This document shows, one piece after another, positions 1 to 7,502 of a stretch of 14,432 nt of DNA. A program made the position numbers and the translations under genes. Below the pieces are notes generated by a model. The model searched no databases and was not told the origin of the DNA. It was given only the letters and a program-made list of their open reading frames with translations. This DNA is from a bacterium (lineage in GTDB: Bacteria; JAHJDO01): NCBI GenBank assembly GCA_030631525.1, contig DAOVKY010000004.1, forward strand, positions 1 to 14,432, given 5' to 3'. The stretch's first letter is position 1. Every line of letters starts with the position of its first letter.

Positions 1-1
1 A

Positions 2-751
2 CAAATATATGTAATAGATTATGATGGAGAAAACAAAAGACAAATTACTTCAGGAGATTATAACAACATTGAACCTTGCTGGTTCCCTGATTGTGCTAAG
101 ATTGCATACACTTCATATAAGAATGGGTATCCTGCAATATTTACCTGCAATCTGAAGAATCGCAAGAAAAAAGCTCTAATTTGTTATCCGGGCGTTAATG
201 CAGCCTCTGCTGTCTCAAATGATAGTAAGCACATTGCCTTAATACTCAGCAAGGATGGGAATCCTGAATTATATAAAGTTTCTTTGCCCAATCTGCTTCT
301 TGAGCGACTAACAGCTTCTCAAGCAGTAGAATCAAGTCCAACATGGTCTCCTGATAACCAAAAAATAGCATTTGTCTCAGATCGCACTGGAACTCCTCAA
401 ATATACATACATTATTTAACTGATAATAAAACAATCCGACTCACATTTGAAGGAACATATAACACAGACCCATGCTGGTCTCCAGTCTCTAATAAGATTG
501 CTTACGCATCAGTGAAGAATGGGAATTTCCAAATCTATATAGTTAATTTGGATGTTTATAAAGTTTCTCAGTTAACATATGAGCCGCAGCAGCATGAAAA
601 TCCTTCTTGGGCTCCTGACGGAAGACACCTTGTTTACAGTGTTACAAAGAATTTTAGATCATATCTGGAAGTAATGGATGTCATAACAGGGGAGAAATAT
701 AGGTTAACTTCTCCGGGACACAATGCGTTAGAGCCAGCATGGTCAAGATGA
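2..751 (+). CDS. TolB-like beta-propeller protein (5'-truncated by window edge)
   Basis: Reading frame 2 is open from the left edge to TGA at 749-751, giving the last 249 residues of a larger protein. It is built from about 43-residue WD40-like (PD40) blades. The recurring signatures are a W-x-P-D/V element (in PCWFPD, PTWSPD, PCWSPV, PSWAPD), then K-I-A-Y/F, then Q-I-Y followed by a short hydrophobic strand. One blade (near 200-280) has lost the tryptophan. The last blade ends abruptly at PAWSR, as is usual where a propeller closes with its N-terminal strand. These propellers occur in TolB and in many periplasmic or surface proteins that bind partners or substrates. No pal, tolA or tolR gene is visible, so classical TolB is unproven. 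The signal peptide, if any, lies outside the window. An ATG at 284 is internal to the frame and is not the true start. Confidence 0.85.
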   Translation, partial: QIYVIDYDGENKRQITSGDYNNIEPCWFPDCAKIAYTSYKNGYPAIFTCNLKNRKKKALICYPGVNAASAVSNDSKHIALILSKDGNPELYKVSLPNLLLERLTASQAVESSPTWSPDNQKIAFVSDRTGTPQIYIHYLTDNKTIRLTFEGTYNTDPCWSPVSNKIAYASVKNGNFQIYIVNLDVYKVSQLTYEPQQHENPSWAPDGRHLVYSVTKNFRSYLEVMDVITGEKYRLTSPGHNALEPAWSR

Positions 752-829
752 TGTTTATGTAATAGTTTAGATTTCCTATTTTTCTATTCTACAAAAAGTG
801 TTACCTATGTGTCCAGCCAGCACAAAAGC

Positions 830-859
830 TTGACATATATTTGATACTTAGTTTACAAT
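830..859 (+). promoter_or_regulatory. Sigma-70-type promoter for the TetR gene
   Basis: A perfect -35 box TTGACA (830-835) is followed after 18 bp by TACAAT (854-859), which matches the -10 consensus at 5 of 6 positions. Transcription would start near 866, leaving a leader of about 20 nt before the ATG at 886. A short GTTT-N6-AAAC inverted repeat (851-864) overlaps the -10 box and could be part of an autoregulatory operator, but its arms are only 4 bp. Confidence 0.7.
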
Positions 860-885
860 AAAACCAACTGAGTAGTTTGAATATT

Positions 886-1500
886 ATGCAAAAGAGAGCC
901 CAAAAAACAAAGTCCAAGATTCTGCAGGCTGCGCAAAAAGAGTTTTCTGATAAAGGGTTTCACGGCGCAAGAGTAGATACTATCGCAGAAAAAGCTGGTG
1001 TAAATAAACAACGCATATATGCCTATTTCAAAAATAAAGAGAACCTGTTTATAGAAGTGCTGGAAGGCTGCTTTCAGCTGATAGCCAAAGAGGAACAGGT
1101 TTTCACAAACCTGCTTGAGAAAGACATCCATCATCTTGAGAATAGAATACTGCGTTATTATATGTCGTTTCACAAAAAACATCCTCATTTCTGGAGGCTT
1201 ATTGCATGGGAGAATCTGGATAAAAGAAAACATTCCAATACTATTAGAGGTATTAGAGAACAATCATTCAAACATCTGAAAGACTTGTATCAAAAAGGTC
1301 AAAAGCAGGGGATACATAAAAAGAACGTTTCCTTTGAAACATTTATCTTTGTTTTATCCGCTGTGTCATTTTTCTATTATTCCAATCAGAAAACTATGTC
1401 TCAAACTCTTAATGTGAATTTATTTGATACAAAAGTTCAGGATAAATTAGTTCAGGAAATATTGCTTCTTTTACACCTGCAAAGCAGTGAAACTGGTTGA
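886..1500 (+). CDS. TetR/AcrR-family transcriptional regulator
   Basis: The product is a 204-residue DNA-binding repressor-type protein. The N-terminal TetR helix-turn-helix is textbook. Residues 10-27 form the first helices (KSKILQAAQKEFSDKGF), and V30-T32-I-A-E-K-A-G-V39 leads into the recognition helix, with the hallmark IYAYFKNKENLF at 44-55. The C-terminal ligand-binding part contains HPHFWRLIAWENLD, a sequence typical of TetR proteins with an all-helical effector domain. The ligand is unknown. I prefer ATG 886; an in-frame TTG at 877 would add three residues, and neither start has a good Shine-Dalgarno sequence. The gene has its own strong promoter and lies 75 bp upstream of the six-gene metabolic operon in the same direction. 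It is therefore the natural candidate for that operon's regulator and probably represses itself. Confidence 0.93.
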   Translation: MQKRAQKTKSKILQAAQKEFSDKGFHGARVDTIAEKAGVNKQRIYAYFKNKENLFIEVLEGCFQLIAKEEQVFTNLLEKDIHHLENRILRYYMSFHKKHPHFWRLIAWENLDKRKHSNTIRGIREQSFKHLKDLYQKGQKQGIHKKNVSFETFIFVLSAVSFFYYSNQKTMSQTLNVNLFDTKVQDKLVQEILLLLHLQSSETG

Positions 1501-1529
1501 GATAAAAATATTATACACCAAGGTCAATT

Positions 1530-1571
1530 ATGGCGAAAGCGGTTAATATAAATCTTAAACCTAAGGGATAA
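1530..1571 (+). CDS. Possible 13-codon leader ORF
   Basis: ATG at 1530 is preceded by AAGG (1520-1523) with 6-nt spacing. It opens a 13-codon frame (MAKAVNINLKPKG) ending in TAA at 1569-1571, 4 nt before the ATG of the FAD oxidase gene. It overlaps that gene's AAGGG ribosome binding site (1563-1567). Placement and spacing would fit translational coupling or a leader peptide. The composition (three Lys, no run of one regulatory amino acid) gives no attenuation signature, and so short an ORF can arise by chance. Confidence 0.2.
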   Translation: MAKAVNINLKPKG

Positions 1572-1575
1572 CTTT

Positions 1576-2700
1576 ATGGAACAGACAGATATTATTATAA
1601 TCGGAGCAGGTGTTGTTGGTCTATCTATTGCTGCCCAGGTGGCAAGAAAGAATAGGAATGTTATTCTTGTAGAAAAGCATAGTGGTTTTGGAAAGGAAAC
1701 AAGCAGCCGCAATAGCGAAGTCATTCACGCTGGAGTTTATTATCCCAAAGGTTCTCTTAAGGCCAGGCTTTGCGTAGAAGGCAATATTCTGCTATATCAG
1801 ATCTGCAAAGAAAATAGTATCCCACATAATCCTATCGGCAAATTAATTGTCGCCGTCAATGAAGAGCAGATAAAGGATTTGGAAGAACTCTTGGAGAAAG
1901 GGAGAGAGAGTGGGGCAAGGGATTTGCGAATAATATCTTCAAAGGAAGTTCAAGAGATTGAGCCCCATGTTACTGCCAAAGCAGCAATTATTTCTCCTTC
2001 ATCTGGGATTGTTGACTCTCATCGCTTAATGAAATATTTTGAGACCGTAGCCAAGAATAATAATGCGACCATTGGCTATGGGTGTGAAGTCAAGTTAATT
2101 GAGAAGGTGCCTGGAGGGTATCAGGTAGGGATGCAGGATACAGATGGAGAAATGTTAACTTTGTTTACAAGGATACTCATCAACAGCGCCGGATTAGAAT
2201 CTGGCAACATTGCCGCTCTTGCCGGTATTGATATTGACAGAGCCAATTATCGTATCCATTATTGCAAGGGAGAATATTTTCAGGTTAGGGGAGGCAAACA
2301 TAAATTTGCCCGACGGCTTATTTATCTTTCTCCTCCCCAACCGGGTTCTGTGGGAATTCATACTGTGCCGGACTTGCAAGGAATGATGAAATTAGGGCCT
2401 TACGATTACTATGTTGACAAGATTGATTACAATGTAGATGAAACCCACAAGGAATTATTTTATGAATCGGTTAGACCGTTTCTGCCTTTTATTGAACTCC
2501 ATGATTTAACACCGGATATGATCGGCATCCATCCCAAGATTCAAAAACACGGAGAACCGATGAAGGATTTTATAATTGTGCATGAGGAAGAAAGAAAATT
2601 GCCGGGACTTATTAACCTTATCGGAATTGAGTCTCCCGGTTTAACCTCTTCGCCGGCAATTGGTAGATATGTAGAGGCAATGGTAAAAGAGATAATTTAA
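1576..2700 (+). CDS. FAD-dependent oxidoreductase of the DAO family, LhgO/L2HGDH-like
   Basis: This 374-residue cytosolic flavoprotein has the glycine-rich FAD loop G10-A-G-V-V-G15 and the acidic ribose-binding E33. The segment T42-S-S-R-N-S-E-V-I-H51-A-G-V-Y-Y56 is characteristic of L-2-hydroxyglutarate oxidase/dehydrogenase (LhgO/YgaF) and relatives. The C-terminal GIESPGLTSSPAIGRYV matches the second FAD contact of the DAO fold. Length is close to the usual 370-420. The family oxidises 2-hydroxy acids (or amines) to 2-oxo acids, passing electrons to O2 or quinone. L-2-hydroxyglutarate cannot be assumed as substrate, because many homologues are unassigned. ATG 1576 has AAGGG at 1563-1567 with 8-nt spacing. 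It is the first large gene of the operon. A 2-hydroxyacid dehydrogenase at the operon's other end suggests related 2-hydroxy/2-oxo acid chemistry, which is inference. Confidence 0.87.
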   Translation: MEQTDIIIIGAGVVGLSIAAQVARKNRNVILVEKHSGFGKETSSRNSEVIHAGVYYPKGSLKARLCVEGNILLYQICKENSIPHNPIGKLIVAVNEEQIKDLEELLEKGRESGARDLRIISSKEVQEIEPHVTAKAAIISPSSGIVDSHRLMKYFETVAKNNNATIGYGCEVKLIEKVPGGYQVGMQDTDGEMLTLFTRILINSAGLESGNIAALAGIDIDRANYRIHYCKGEYFQVRGGKHKFARRLIYLSPPQPGSVGIHTVPDLQGMMKLGPYDYYVDKIDYNVDETHKELFYESVRPFLPFIELHDLTPDMIGIHPKIQKHGEPMKDFIIVHEEERKLPGLINLIGIESPGLTSSPAIGRYVEAMVKEII

Positions 2701-2724
2701 GATTGGAAGAGAAAGGAAAAGAAT

Positions 2725-3708
2725 ATGAAGAATTCATTAGCAGGAAGCAGTGCTACAAAATTAAGTGATAGACTTCGCGGAAGACAGATTCCACATATTG
2801 GAGTTCTGAACAGGGAAGAATTAGAAGAAGTAATTGGTCTTGGAGAGTGGTTTCGAGAGAATCGTTATGATGCGGCTTATACTGACCTTTTAAAAGGTCG
2901 CGTGCAGGGTCTTTTGTTTGTGTATGAATCCACAAGAACCCGGCTTGGTTTTTCAGCAGCAATGGCGCAGCTTGGCGGATCCACTATATATATGGCGGCA
3001 AAAGATACGCAGATGGGAAGAGGCGAATCAATCGTGGATACGGCCCGTGCTATTGGCCAATACATTGATGTATTTTCAGCCCGACTCTGGAAGCATGAAG
3101 ATATTGAACTGGCTTGTAAAAATATGAGTGTACCTGTTCTGAATGCGTGCACACCGCTTGATCATTCAACTCATGTAATTGGTGAATTAATGGCAATTAA
3201 GCAGGCTAAAGGCAAGCTTGATGGATTAAATCTGGTTTATACCGGCATGGCAAGAGGTATATTGCATTCATTTATCAGGGTTTGTCCTGTTCTTGGAATT
3301 AATCTTACCCTGGCGGTTCCCACTTCCTACGCAGAAACTATTAACCGAAATATTCTGGCAGAGGGTGAGAAAAAGGCGGAAATAGCTAAAACACGGCTTG
3401 AGGTTTGCACTGATTTAAAAGAAGCGGTAAAAGACGCTGATTTTATTCAGGCAAGTACTCTGATACGCAGTATGCTTGCCGGGGAACAATCACCTGAAGA
3501 AAAGAGAGTTAAAATACCTGAGTGGACAGTAACAGATGAAGTTCTGGATTGCGCAAAGGATGATGCGCTGTACAGTCATTCCGGTCCTGCTCGTAGAGGA
3601 GTTTGCGCTACGAATGAGGTTATGGATGGACCAAGGTCAATTATTCCACAGGAGGCAAAAAACGCAATTTATTCCAAGAAAGCTCTGTTGGCTTTAATAG
3701 TGAGATAG
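2725..3708 (+). CDS. Divergent aspartate/ornithine carbamoyltransferase-family protein
   Basis: The 327-residue length and overall layout match ornithine carbamoyltransferase. The carbamoyl-phosphate loop S69-T-R-T-R73 is intact, followed by AMAQLGGSTIYM and M97-G-R-G-E-S-I-V-D-T-A-R107. H147 aligns with the conserved carbamoyl-phosphate His. Signatures of the amino-substrate side are altered. HPxQ reads H147-S-T-H150, the GD-x-x-NV loop reads TGMARGIL (172-180), DxWxSMG reads STLIRSML (244-251), HCLP reads H285-S-G-P288, and the C-terminal ENR reads KNA. The enzyme therefore probably still binds carbamoyl phosphate, but ornithine and the catalytic Cys contribution are unlikely. No arginine genes are adjacent. 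A ribosome binding site AAAGGA (2712-2717) lies 7 nt before the ATG. It may carbamoylate, or decarbamoylate, an unknown amine or hydroxyl compound. Family is sure; reaction unknown. Confidence 0.85.
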   Translation: MKNSLAGSSATKLSDRLRGRQIPHIGVLNREELEEVIGLGEWFRENRYDAAYTDLLKGRVQGLLFVYESTRTRLGFSAAMAQLGGSTIYMAAKDTQMGRGESIVDTARAIGQYIDVFSARLWKHEDIELACKNMSVPVLNACTPLDHSTHVIGELMAIKQAKGKLDGLNLVYTGMARGILHSFIRVCPVLGINLTLAVPTSYAETINRNILAEGEKKAEIAKTRLEVCTDLKEAVKDADFIQASTLIRSMLAGEQSPEEKRVKIPEWTVTDEVLDCAKDDALYSHSGPARRGVCATNEVMDGPRSIIPQEAKNAIYSKKALLALIVR

Positions 3709-3720
3709 AAAGGAAAATTT

Positions 3721-4782
3721 ATGGATAAAGTTAAAATTGGTATTGTTGGTTCAAAATTTGCCGCTGATTTTCATTGTGATTCCTATAGCAGGAATGAACA
3801 TGCTGAAGTAGTAGCAGTTGCAGCGATTGACAATCTGGAAGAAATCTCCGGTAAGTGGAAGATTCCCAGCACCTATCAGGATTATAAAGAAATGTTAAAA
3901 CGTGATGATATTGATCTTGTTTCCGTATGCGTCCCGAATTTTCTGCATCATGATGTGGTTATCGCTGCGGCAAGAGCGGAAAAGCATGTAATTTGCGAAA
4001 AACCTCTTGCTACTACAATAGAAGACGCAAAAGAAATGGTTGAGGTATGCAGAAAGGAAGGAGTGAAACTCTTTTACGGTGAGGATTGGTGTTTTGCGCC
4101 TGCGCTAATGAAGGTCATAGAGACTGTCAAGGAAGGAGCGATTGGTAAAATTCTCTATGTTAAGGCAAAGGAAACTCATAACGGCACTCATAGTCCATTT
4201 GCAAAAAACGCAAAGTATTGCGGAGGCGGTTCGCTTATTCATCTCGGTATTCATCCGGTTGGATGGATTCTGCATTTTCTTGGTAATCAAGGTAAAAACA
4301 AGGTTACTGAAGTGATTGGTAAAACAAATGGCGGCGGAAAGAATAACTATGTTCATAAGGATAATAGCGGCGAAGACTGGGCATTAGGGATTATGAAGTT
4401 TGCAAACGGCGAGCAAGCATTTGTGGAAGGCAATTATATCACTGTCGGCGGGATGGATGATAAGGTTGAGATTTATGGTACGGAAGGCGTGATCAAGATA
4501 GACCTGACTTTCGGCTCGCCTATAAGTATTTACAGCCGACCAGGATATTCGTATTGTATTGAAAAAACTGATAATACGCTCGGCTGGACCAAGCCTGCAG
4601 TTGATGAATTTTATAATCTCGGCTATGTCAAGGAACTTGCGTATGTTGTTGAATGTGTGTTAAATAATAAGGAACCAATCTATAGTCTCAGCGGTGAAAT
4701 GGGATTAAAATGCGTAGAGATCATTCAGGCAATGTACCAGTCAAACAGGGAAGGAAAAACCATAACAGGTAATTGGGCTTAA
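3721..4782 (+). CDS. Gfo/Idh/MocA-family NAD(P)-dependent oxidoreductase
   Basis: A 353-residue dehydrogenase typical of enzymes that oxidise or reduce sugars, inositols and their derivatives. The N-terminal Rossmann fold begins at KIGIVGSKFAADFH (5-18), somewhat off the usual G-x-G-x-x-G. The family hallmark C92-E-K-P-L-A-T-T99 supplies the catalytic K94. The substrate-side motif is G168-G-G-S-L-I-H174-L-G-I-H178. The distal His is kept, but the usual Asp of GGGxxxDxGxH is His174. The C-terminal half is the Gfo/Idh alpha/beta substrate domain. AAAGGA (3709-3714) sits 6 nt before the ATG, immediately after the previous stop. The stop is followed after 4 nt by the next start, so this gene and the flavoprotein fusion are probably translationally coupled. 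Substrate unknown; a sugar or sugar-acid step is inferred from the family. Confidence 0.92.
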   Translation: MDKVKIGIVGSKFAADFHCDSYSRNEHAEVVAVAAIDNLEEISGKWKIPSTYQDYKEMLKRDDIDLVSVCVPNFLHHDVVIAAARAEKHVICEKPLATTIEDAKEMVEVCRKEGVKLFYGEDWCFAPALMKVIETVKEGAIGKILYVKAKETHNGTHSPFAKNAKYCGGGSLIHLGIHPVGWILHFLGNQGKNKVTEVIGKTNGGGKNNYVHKDNSGEDWALGIMKFANGEQAFVEGNYITVGGMDDKVEIYGTEGVIKIDLTFGSPISIYSRPGYSYCIEKTDNTLGWTKPAVDEFYNLGYVKELAYVVECVLNNKEPIYSLSGEMGLKCVEIIQAMYQSNREGKTITGNWA

Positions 4783-4786
4783 TGAA

Positions 4787-7435
4787 ATGAAAAAGATTAA
4801 AGATATTCTTCTTCCTGTTGAGATTGCCGGAGTAAAATTTAGAAATCCTTTCTATGTTGCATCCGGGCCGACCACAATGACAATTGAACAGTTGATGCGG
4901 ATTGAAGAAACAGGATGGGGCGGGGCTAGCTTGAAACTCACTTTTGACCCGCCGCCGTACATAAACCGCTATCCGCGCTATGGATATTGGGATAAAAGCG
5001 GCATCTTTTCTTTTACTACCGAACGGCGCATGAACTTTGAGGATACTCTCAGGCTCCTGGAAGAGGGCAGGAACAAGACAAAGAATATTGTGCTTTTTCC
5101 CAACTTTACCTATGCTGGTAATAAAGGTGTCCAGGGCTGGGTAAACATGGCAAAGAAATTTGAAGCTGCCGGCGCACATATTAACGAAATTAATATGTGC
5201 TGCCCCAATATGTCATATAACGTAGAATTGTCGGATGGGGAAGGTAAAAAGGGGCCAAAAACCGGCGCTAGTCTTGGCCAGCAGACTGATGCGGTAAAGG
5301 CTATTGTTTCCGCTGTAAGCTCTGCGACAAGTATTCCGCTTTTTGTCAAGCTCACTCCGGAAGGCGGCAGGATTGCTCATGTTGCAAAATCCTGTTATGA
5401 GGCGGGAGCGGTTGCGGTAGGCGGCGCTGCTAACCGTTTGGCTATTCATCATGTTGATCTCGATAACCCAACCAGTTCCCCAATCAGACTGCAGAATGAG
5501 ATTTCCATGCAGTGCATGTGCGGTGATTGGGTGCATCCGTTAGGGCTGCGTGATGTCTATGAAATTCGTAAACTTAATGGTCCGCTGGTAAAGATTACAG
5601 GTACAGGAGGAGTTAGTGATTGGAAAACTGCGGCGGAGATGTTTTTATGCGGAGCGAATGTTGTTGGCATATCTGCAGAGACGCTTATTTCCGGATTTGG
5701 TTTTCTGCCTGAACTTGTTATTGAATTTAAACGCTGGCTTCAAAAGCATAACTATAAATCCGTTGAGTCGCTCACGAACGTAATACCGCCTAATATTAAA
5801 TCTGCGCCTGAAGTAACATTATATGAAGGCCATGCGAAAATTATTAATAACAATCTTGCTTCGCCGTGTGTAGATGCCTGTCCTGCCTCTGTACCAGTGC
5901 AAGCTTATATAAGCAAAATCGCTGCAGGTGAATTCCATGAGGGATTTGATATTCTTACATCTTCTACGCCTTTAATGTCTATTTGCGCACGGGTCTGCAA
6001 TCATCCATGCGAGGATGCCTGTACCCGTAGCCAAAAAGATGAGGCTATCCAAATCAAGGATCTTAAGCGATTTTTGATTGAGAAGGGGAAAAAGAACAAA
6101 TGGAAGGTTAAAAAGGATGTCTGGAAACCTAATGGGAAAAATGTTGCTATTGTCGGGTCCGGTCCTTCCGGATTATCGGCGGCAATGCTTCTTGCCAAGA
6201 CAGGATATAAAGTAAAGATTTATGAAGCAGAAGCGGAAGCAGGTGGAATGCTCCGCTACGCCCTGCCGGCTTTTCGATTTCCACAATATGTCCTGGATGA
6301 TGAAATTAATTTAGTAAAATCGCTGGGAGTAAAATTTGAGTTTAACCAAACATTGGGAAAGAACCTTGATTTAAAAGTTCTGCAGGATAGCTATGATGTC
6401 GTATATCTTGCCATTGGCGCTCAAAAAGGAGTGCGTTTACACATAACGGGTGAAAAGGCGAAAGGTTCTCTTAAGGCTTTGGATTTTCTGCGGTCAATTG
6501 CAGTTGGTGAAAAAATAGCTATTGGGAAGCGTGTTGCGGTAATCGGCGGTGGATTTACCTCCATAGATTCAGCCCGGGCAGCCATGCGGCTTGGCGCAAA
6601 AGAGGTTTTTATTCTCTACCGCAGAACCAGAGATGAGATGCCTGCAGCAAGCGAAGAGATAAAAGAGGCTGAAGAAGAAGGTGTCAAGATTATGTATCTT
6701 GTCTCGCCGAAGAAAATTAATACAAAAGCAGGCAAAGTAATGTCCATTACTTTGATTAACCATGTATTAAGTAATATAGATAGTTCAGGCCGCCGCCAGC
6801 CTGAAGCGGTGAGAGGAACGGAGTTTTGCTTGAAGGTGGATAACGTAATTTCTGCGCTTGGACAGAGAGTTGATTTAGGAGCTAAAAACAAGGTTGATTT
6901 TACAAAGAAAGGGATAATTGCGGTAGATAGCCGAGGGCTAACAAGCCAAAAACGTGTTTTTGCTGGCGGCGATGCTGTTCTTGGTGCCAGCACAGTTATT
7001 GAAGCAATTGCTGCGGCCAAGAATGTTGCTGCAGCTATTGATAAGTCGCTTATGAAATCCAGTGCTGTGCTTAATCCGCTCGTAAAAACGAAACCTGTAG
7101 AAGTAGAGCAGGTTCTTGCCCGTAATGGCTCCGATGAAAGGAAATGGCGTGCTCCATTTTTGATTATCAATGCGGATGAGAGAAAGAAAAATTTCAAGAC
7201 ATACATGCCGGTCCTTACCGATAAGAAAGCCGTACAAGAGGCATCCCGCTGTTATCGCTGCGGCTGCGGGGAAGGATGTATGATTTGTTATGATATTTGT
7301 AAGATGTTCGCATTTTCCAAGAATGGAACAAGAGTGGAATTAGATGAGAGTAAATGTGCGGGTTGCGGTATGTGTGTGTGGCGCTGTCCGAATAATAATA
7401 TAGAAATGATGCAGACTTCGGATGCACCCATTTAA
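4787..7435 (+). CDS. Dihydropyrimidine dehydrogenase-like fusion: FMN barrel + Fe-S/FAD/NAD(P)H + ferredoxin
   Basis: An 882-residue cytosolic electron-transfer flavoenzyme. Residues 1-325 are a PreA/dihydroorotate dehydrogenase-like FMN barrel (F22-Y-V-A-S-G-P, E134-I-N-M-C-C-P140, F186-V-K-L-T-P, T271-G-T-G-G). Residues 355-435 are the helical Fe-S segment of PreT/GltD (C361-x3-C365 and C400-x3-C404-x3-C408-x3-C412). FAD binds at G457-S-G-P-S-G462 with E480 and A726-G-G-D729. NAD(P)H binds at G587-G-G-F with R612-R-T-R. The C-terminus is a two-cluster ferredoxin (C827, C831, C834, C838; C857-x2-C860-x2-C863-x3-C867-P) after a GltD-type EASRCYRCG. Animal DPD has the Fe-S/FAD/NADPH part first, so the order here is permuted, as in E. 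coli YgfK. From memory of DPD alignments, its active-site Cys aligns with Leu163 and the NT pair with N216-R217, so uracil may not be the substrate. No clear Shine-Dalgarno sequence is present, so coupling to the upstream gene is likely. Confidence 0.9.
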   Translation: MKKIKDILLPVEIAGVKFRNPFYVASGPTTMTIEQLMRIEETGWGGASLKLTFDPPPYINRYPRYGYWDKSGIFSFTTERRMNFEDTLRLLEEGRNKTKNIVLFPNFTYAGNKGVQGWVNMAKKFEAAGAHINEINMCCPNMSYNVELSDGEGKKGPKTGASLGQQTDAVKAIVSAVSSATSIPLFVKLTPEGGRIAHVAKSCYEAGAVAVGGAANRLAIHHVDLDNPTSSPIRLQNEISMQCMCGDWVHPLGLRDVYEIRKLNGPLVKITGTGGVSDWKTAAEMFLCGANVVGISAETLISGFGFLPELVIEFKRWLQKHNYKSVESLTNVIPPNIKSAPEVTLYEGHAKIINNNLASPCVDACPASVPVQAYISKIAAGEFHEGFDILTSSTPLMSICARVCNHPCEDACTRSQKDEAIQIKDLKRFLIEKGKKNKWKVKKDVWKPNGKNVAIVGSGPSGLSAAMLLAKTGYKVKIYEAEAEAGGMLRYALPAFRFPQYVLDDEINLVKSLGVKFEFNQTLGKNLDLKVLQDSYDVVYLAIGAQKGVRLHITGEKAKGSLKALDFLRSIAVGEKIAIGKRVAVIGGGFTSIDSARAAMRLGAKEVFILYRRTRDEMPAASEEIKEAEEEGVKIMYLVSPKKINTKAGKVMSITLINHVLSNIDSSGRRQPEAVRGTEFCLKVDNVISALGQRVDLGAKNKVDFTKKGIIAVDSRGLTSQKRVFAGGDAVLGASTVIEAIAAAKNVAAAIDKSLMKSSAVLNPLVKTKPVEVEQVLARNGSDERKWRAPFLIINADERKKNFKTYMPVLTDKKAVQEASRCYRCGCGEGCMICYDICKMFAFSKNGTRVELDESKCAGCGMCVWRCPNNNIEMMQTSDAPI

Positions 7436-7469
7436 TTATAAGGATAAAACATTCCATTATTGAGGGTTT

Positions 7470-7502
7470 TAAAAAATGAGTAAAAAAAGTTCTCGTTCTG
7501 GC
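7470..7502. repeat. Direct repeat, copy A (start of lyase-like gene; A7 version)
   Basis: The 33 bases match 9720-9751 perfectly except for one extra A: T-A6-TGAGT, then A7 here against A6 in copy B, then GTTCTCGTTCTGGC. The repeat contains the ATG (7476) of the lyase-like gene. The extra A puts the following codons in a different frame from copy B. Similarity stops on both sides, the upstream flanks being unrelated. The copies are 2250 bp apart and bracket exactly one gene. Confidence 0.9.

Noticed and set aside
284..751. Separate 155-residue gene starting at ATG 284
   Set aside because: The frame is open upstream to the window edge and continues the same blade repeat, so the ATG is internal to a longer propeller gene.
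2..751. Assignment as tolB of the Tol-Pal system
   Set aside because: Only the propeller is visible; no Tol-Pal neighbours or TolB N-terminal domain can be seen.
752..829. Terminator after the propeller gene
   Set aside because: I looked for a GC-rich stem followed by a T-run and found only T/C-rich sequence without pairing arms.
853..1263. 136-residue minus-strand open frame
   Set aside because: It is antisense to the TetR gene, runs over its promoter, and shows no family motif.
2725..3708. Straight assignment as argF/ornithine carbamoyltransferase
   Set aside because: The STRTR motif fits, but the ornithine and HCLP signatures are replaced and no arginine genes are adjacent.
4721..5179. 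152-residue minus-strand open frame
   Set aside because: It is antisense to the junction of two well-supported genes and its product has no recognisable features.
6616..7206. 196-residue open frame on the minus strand
   Set aside because: It lies wholly inside the flavoprotein fusion gene, whose motifs in this stretch are unmistakable. The reverse translation has no recognisable domain and no ribosome binding site.
7215..7457. 80-residue minus-strand open frame near the end of the fusion gene
   Set aside because: It is antisense to the ferredoxin cysteine motifs, which must be the real coding frame.
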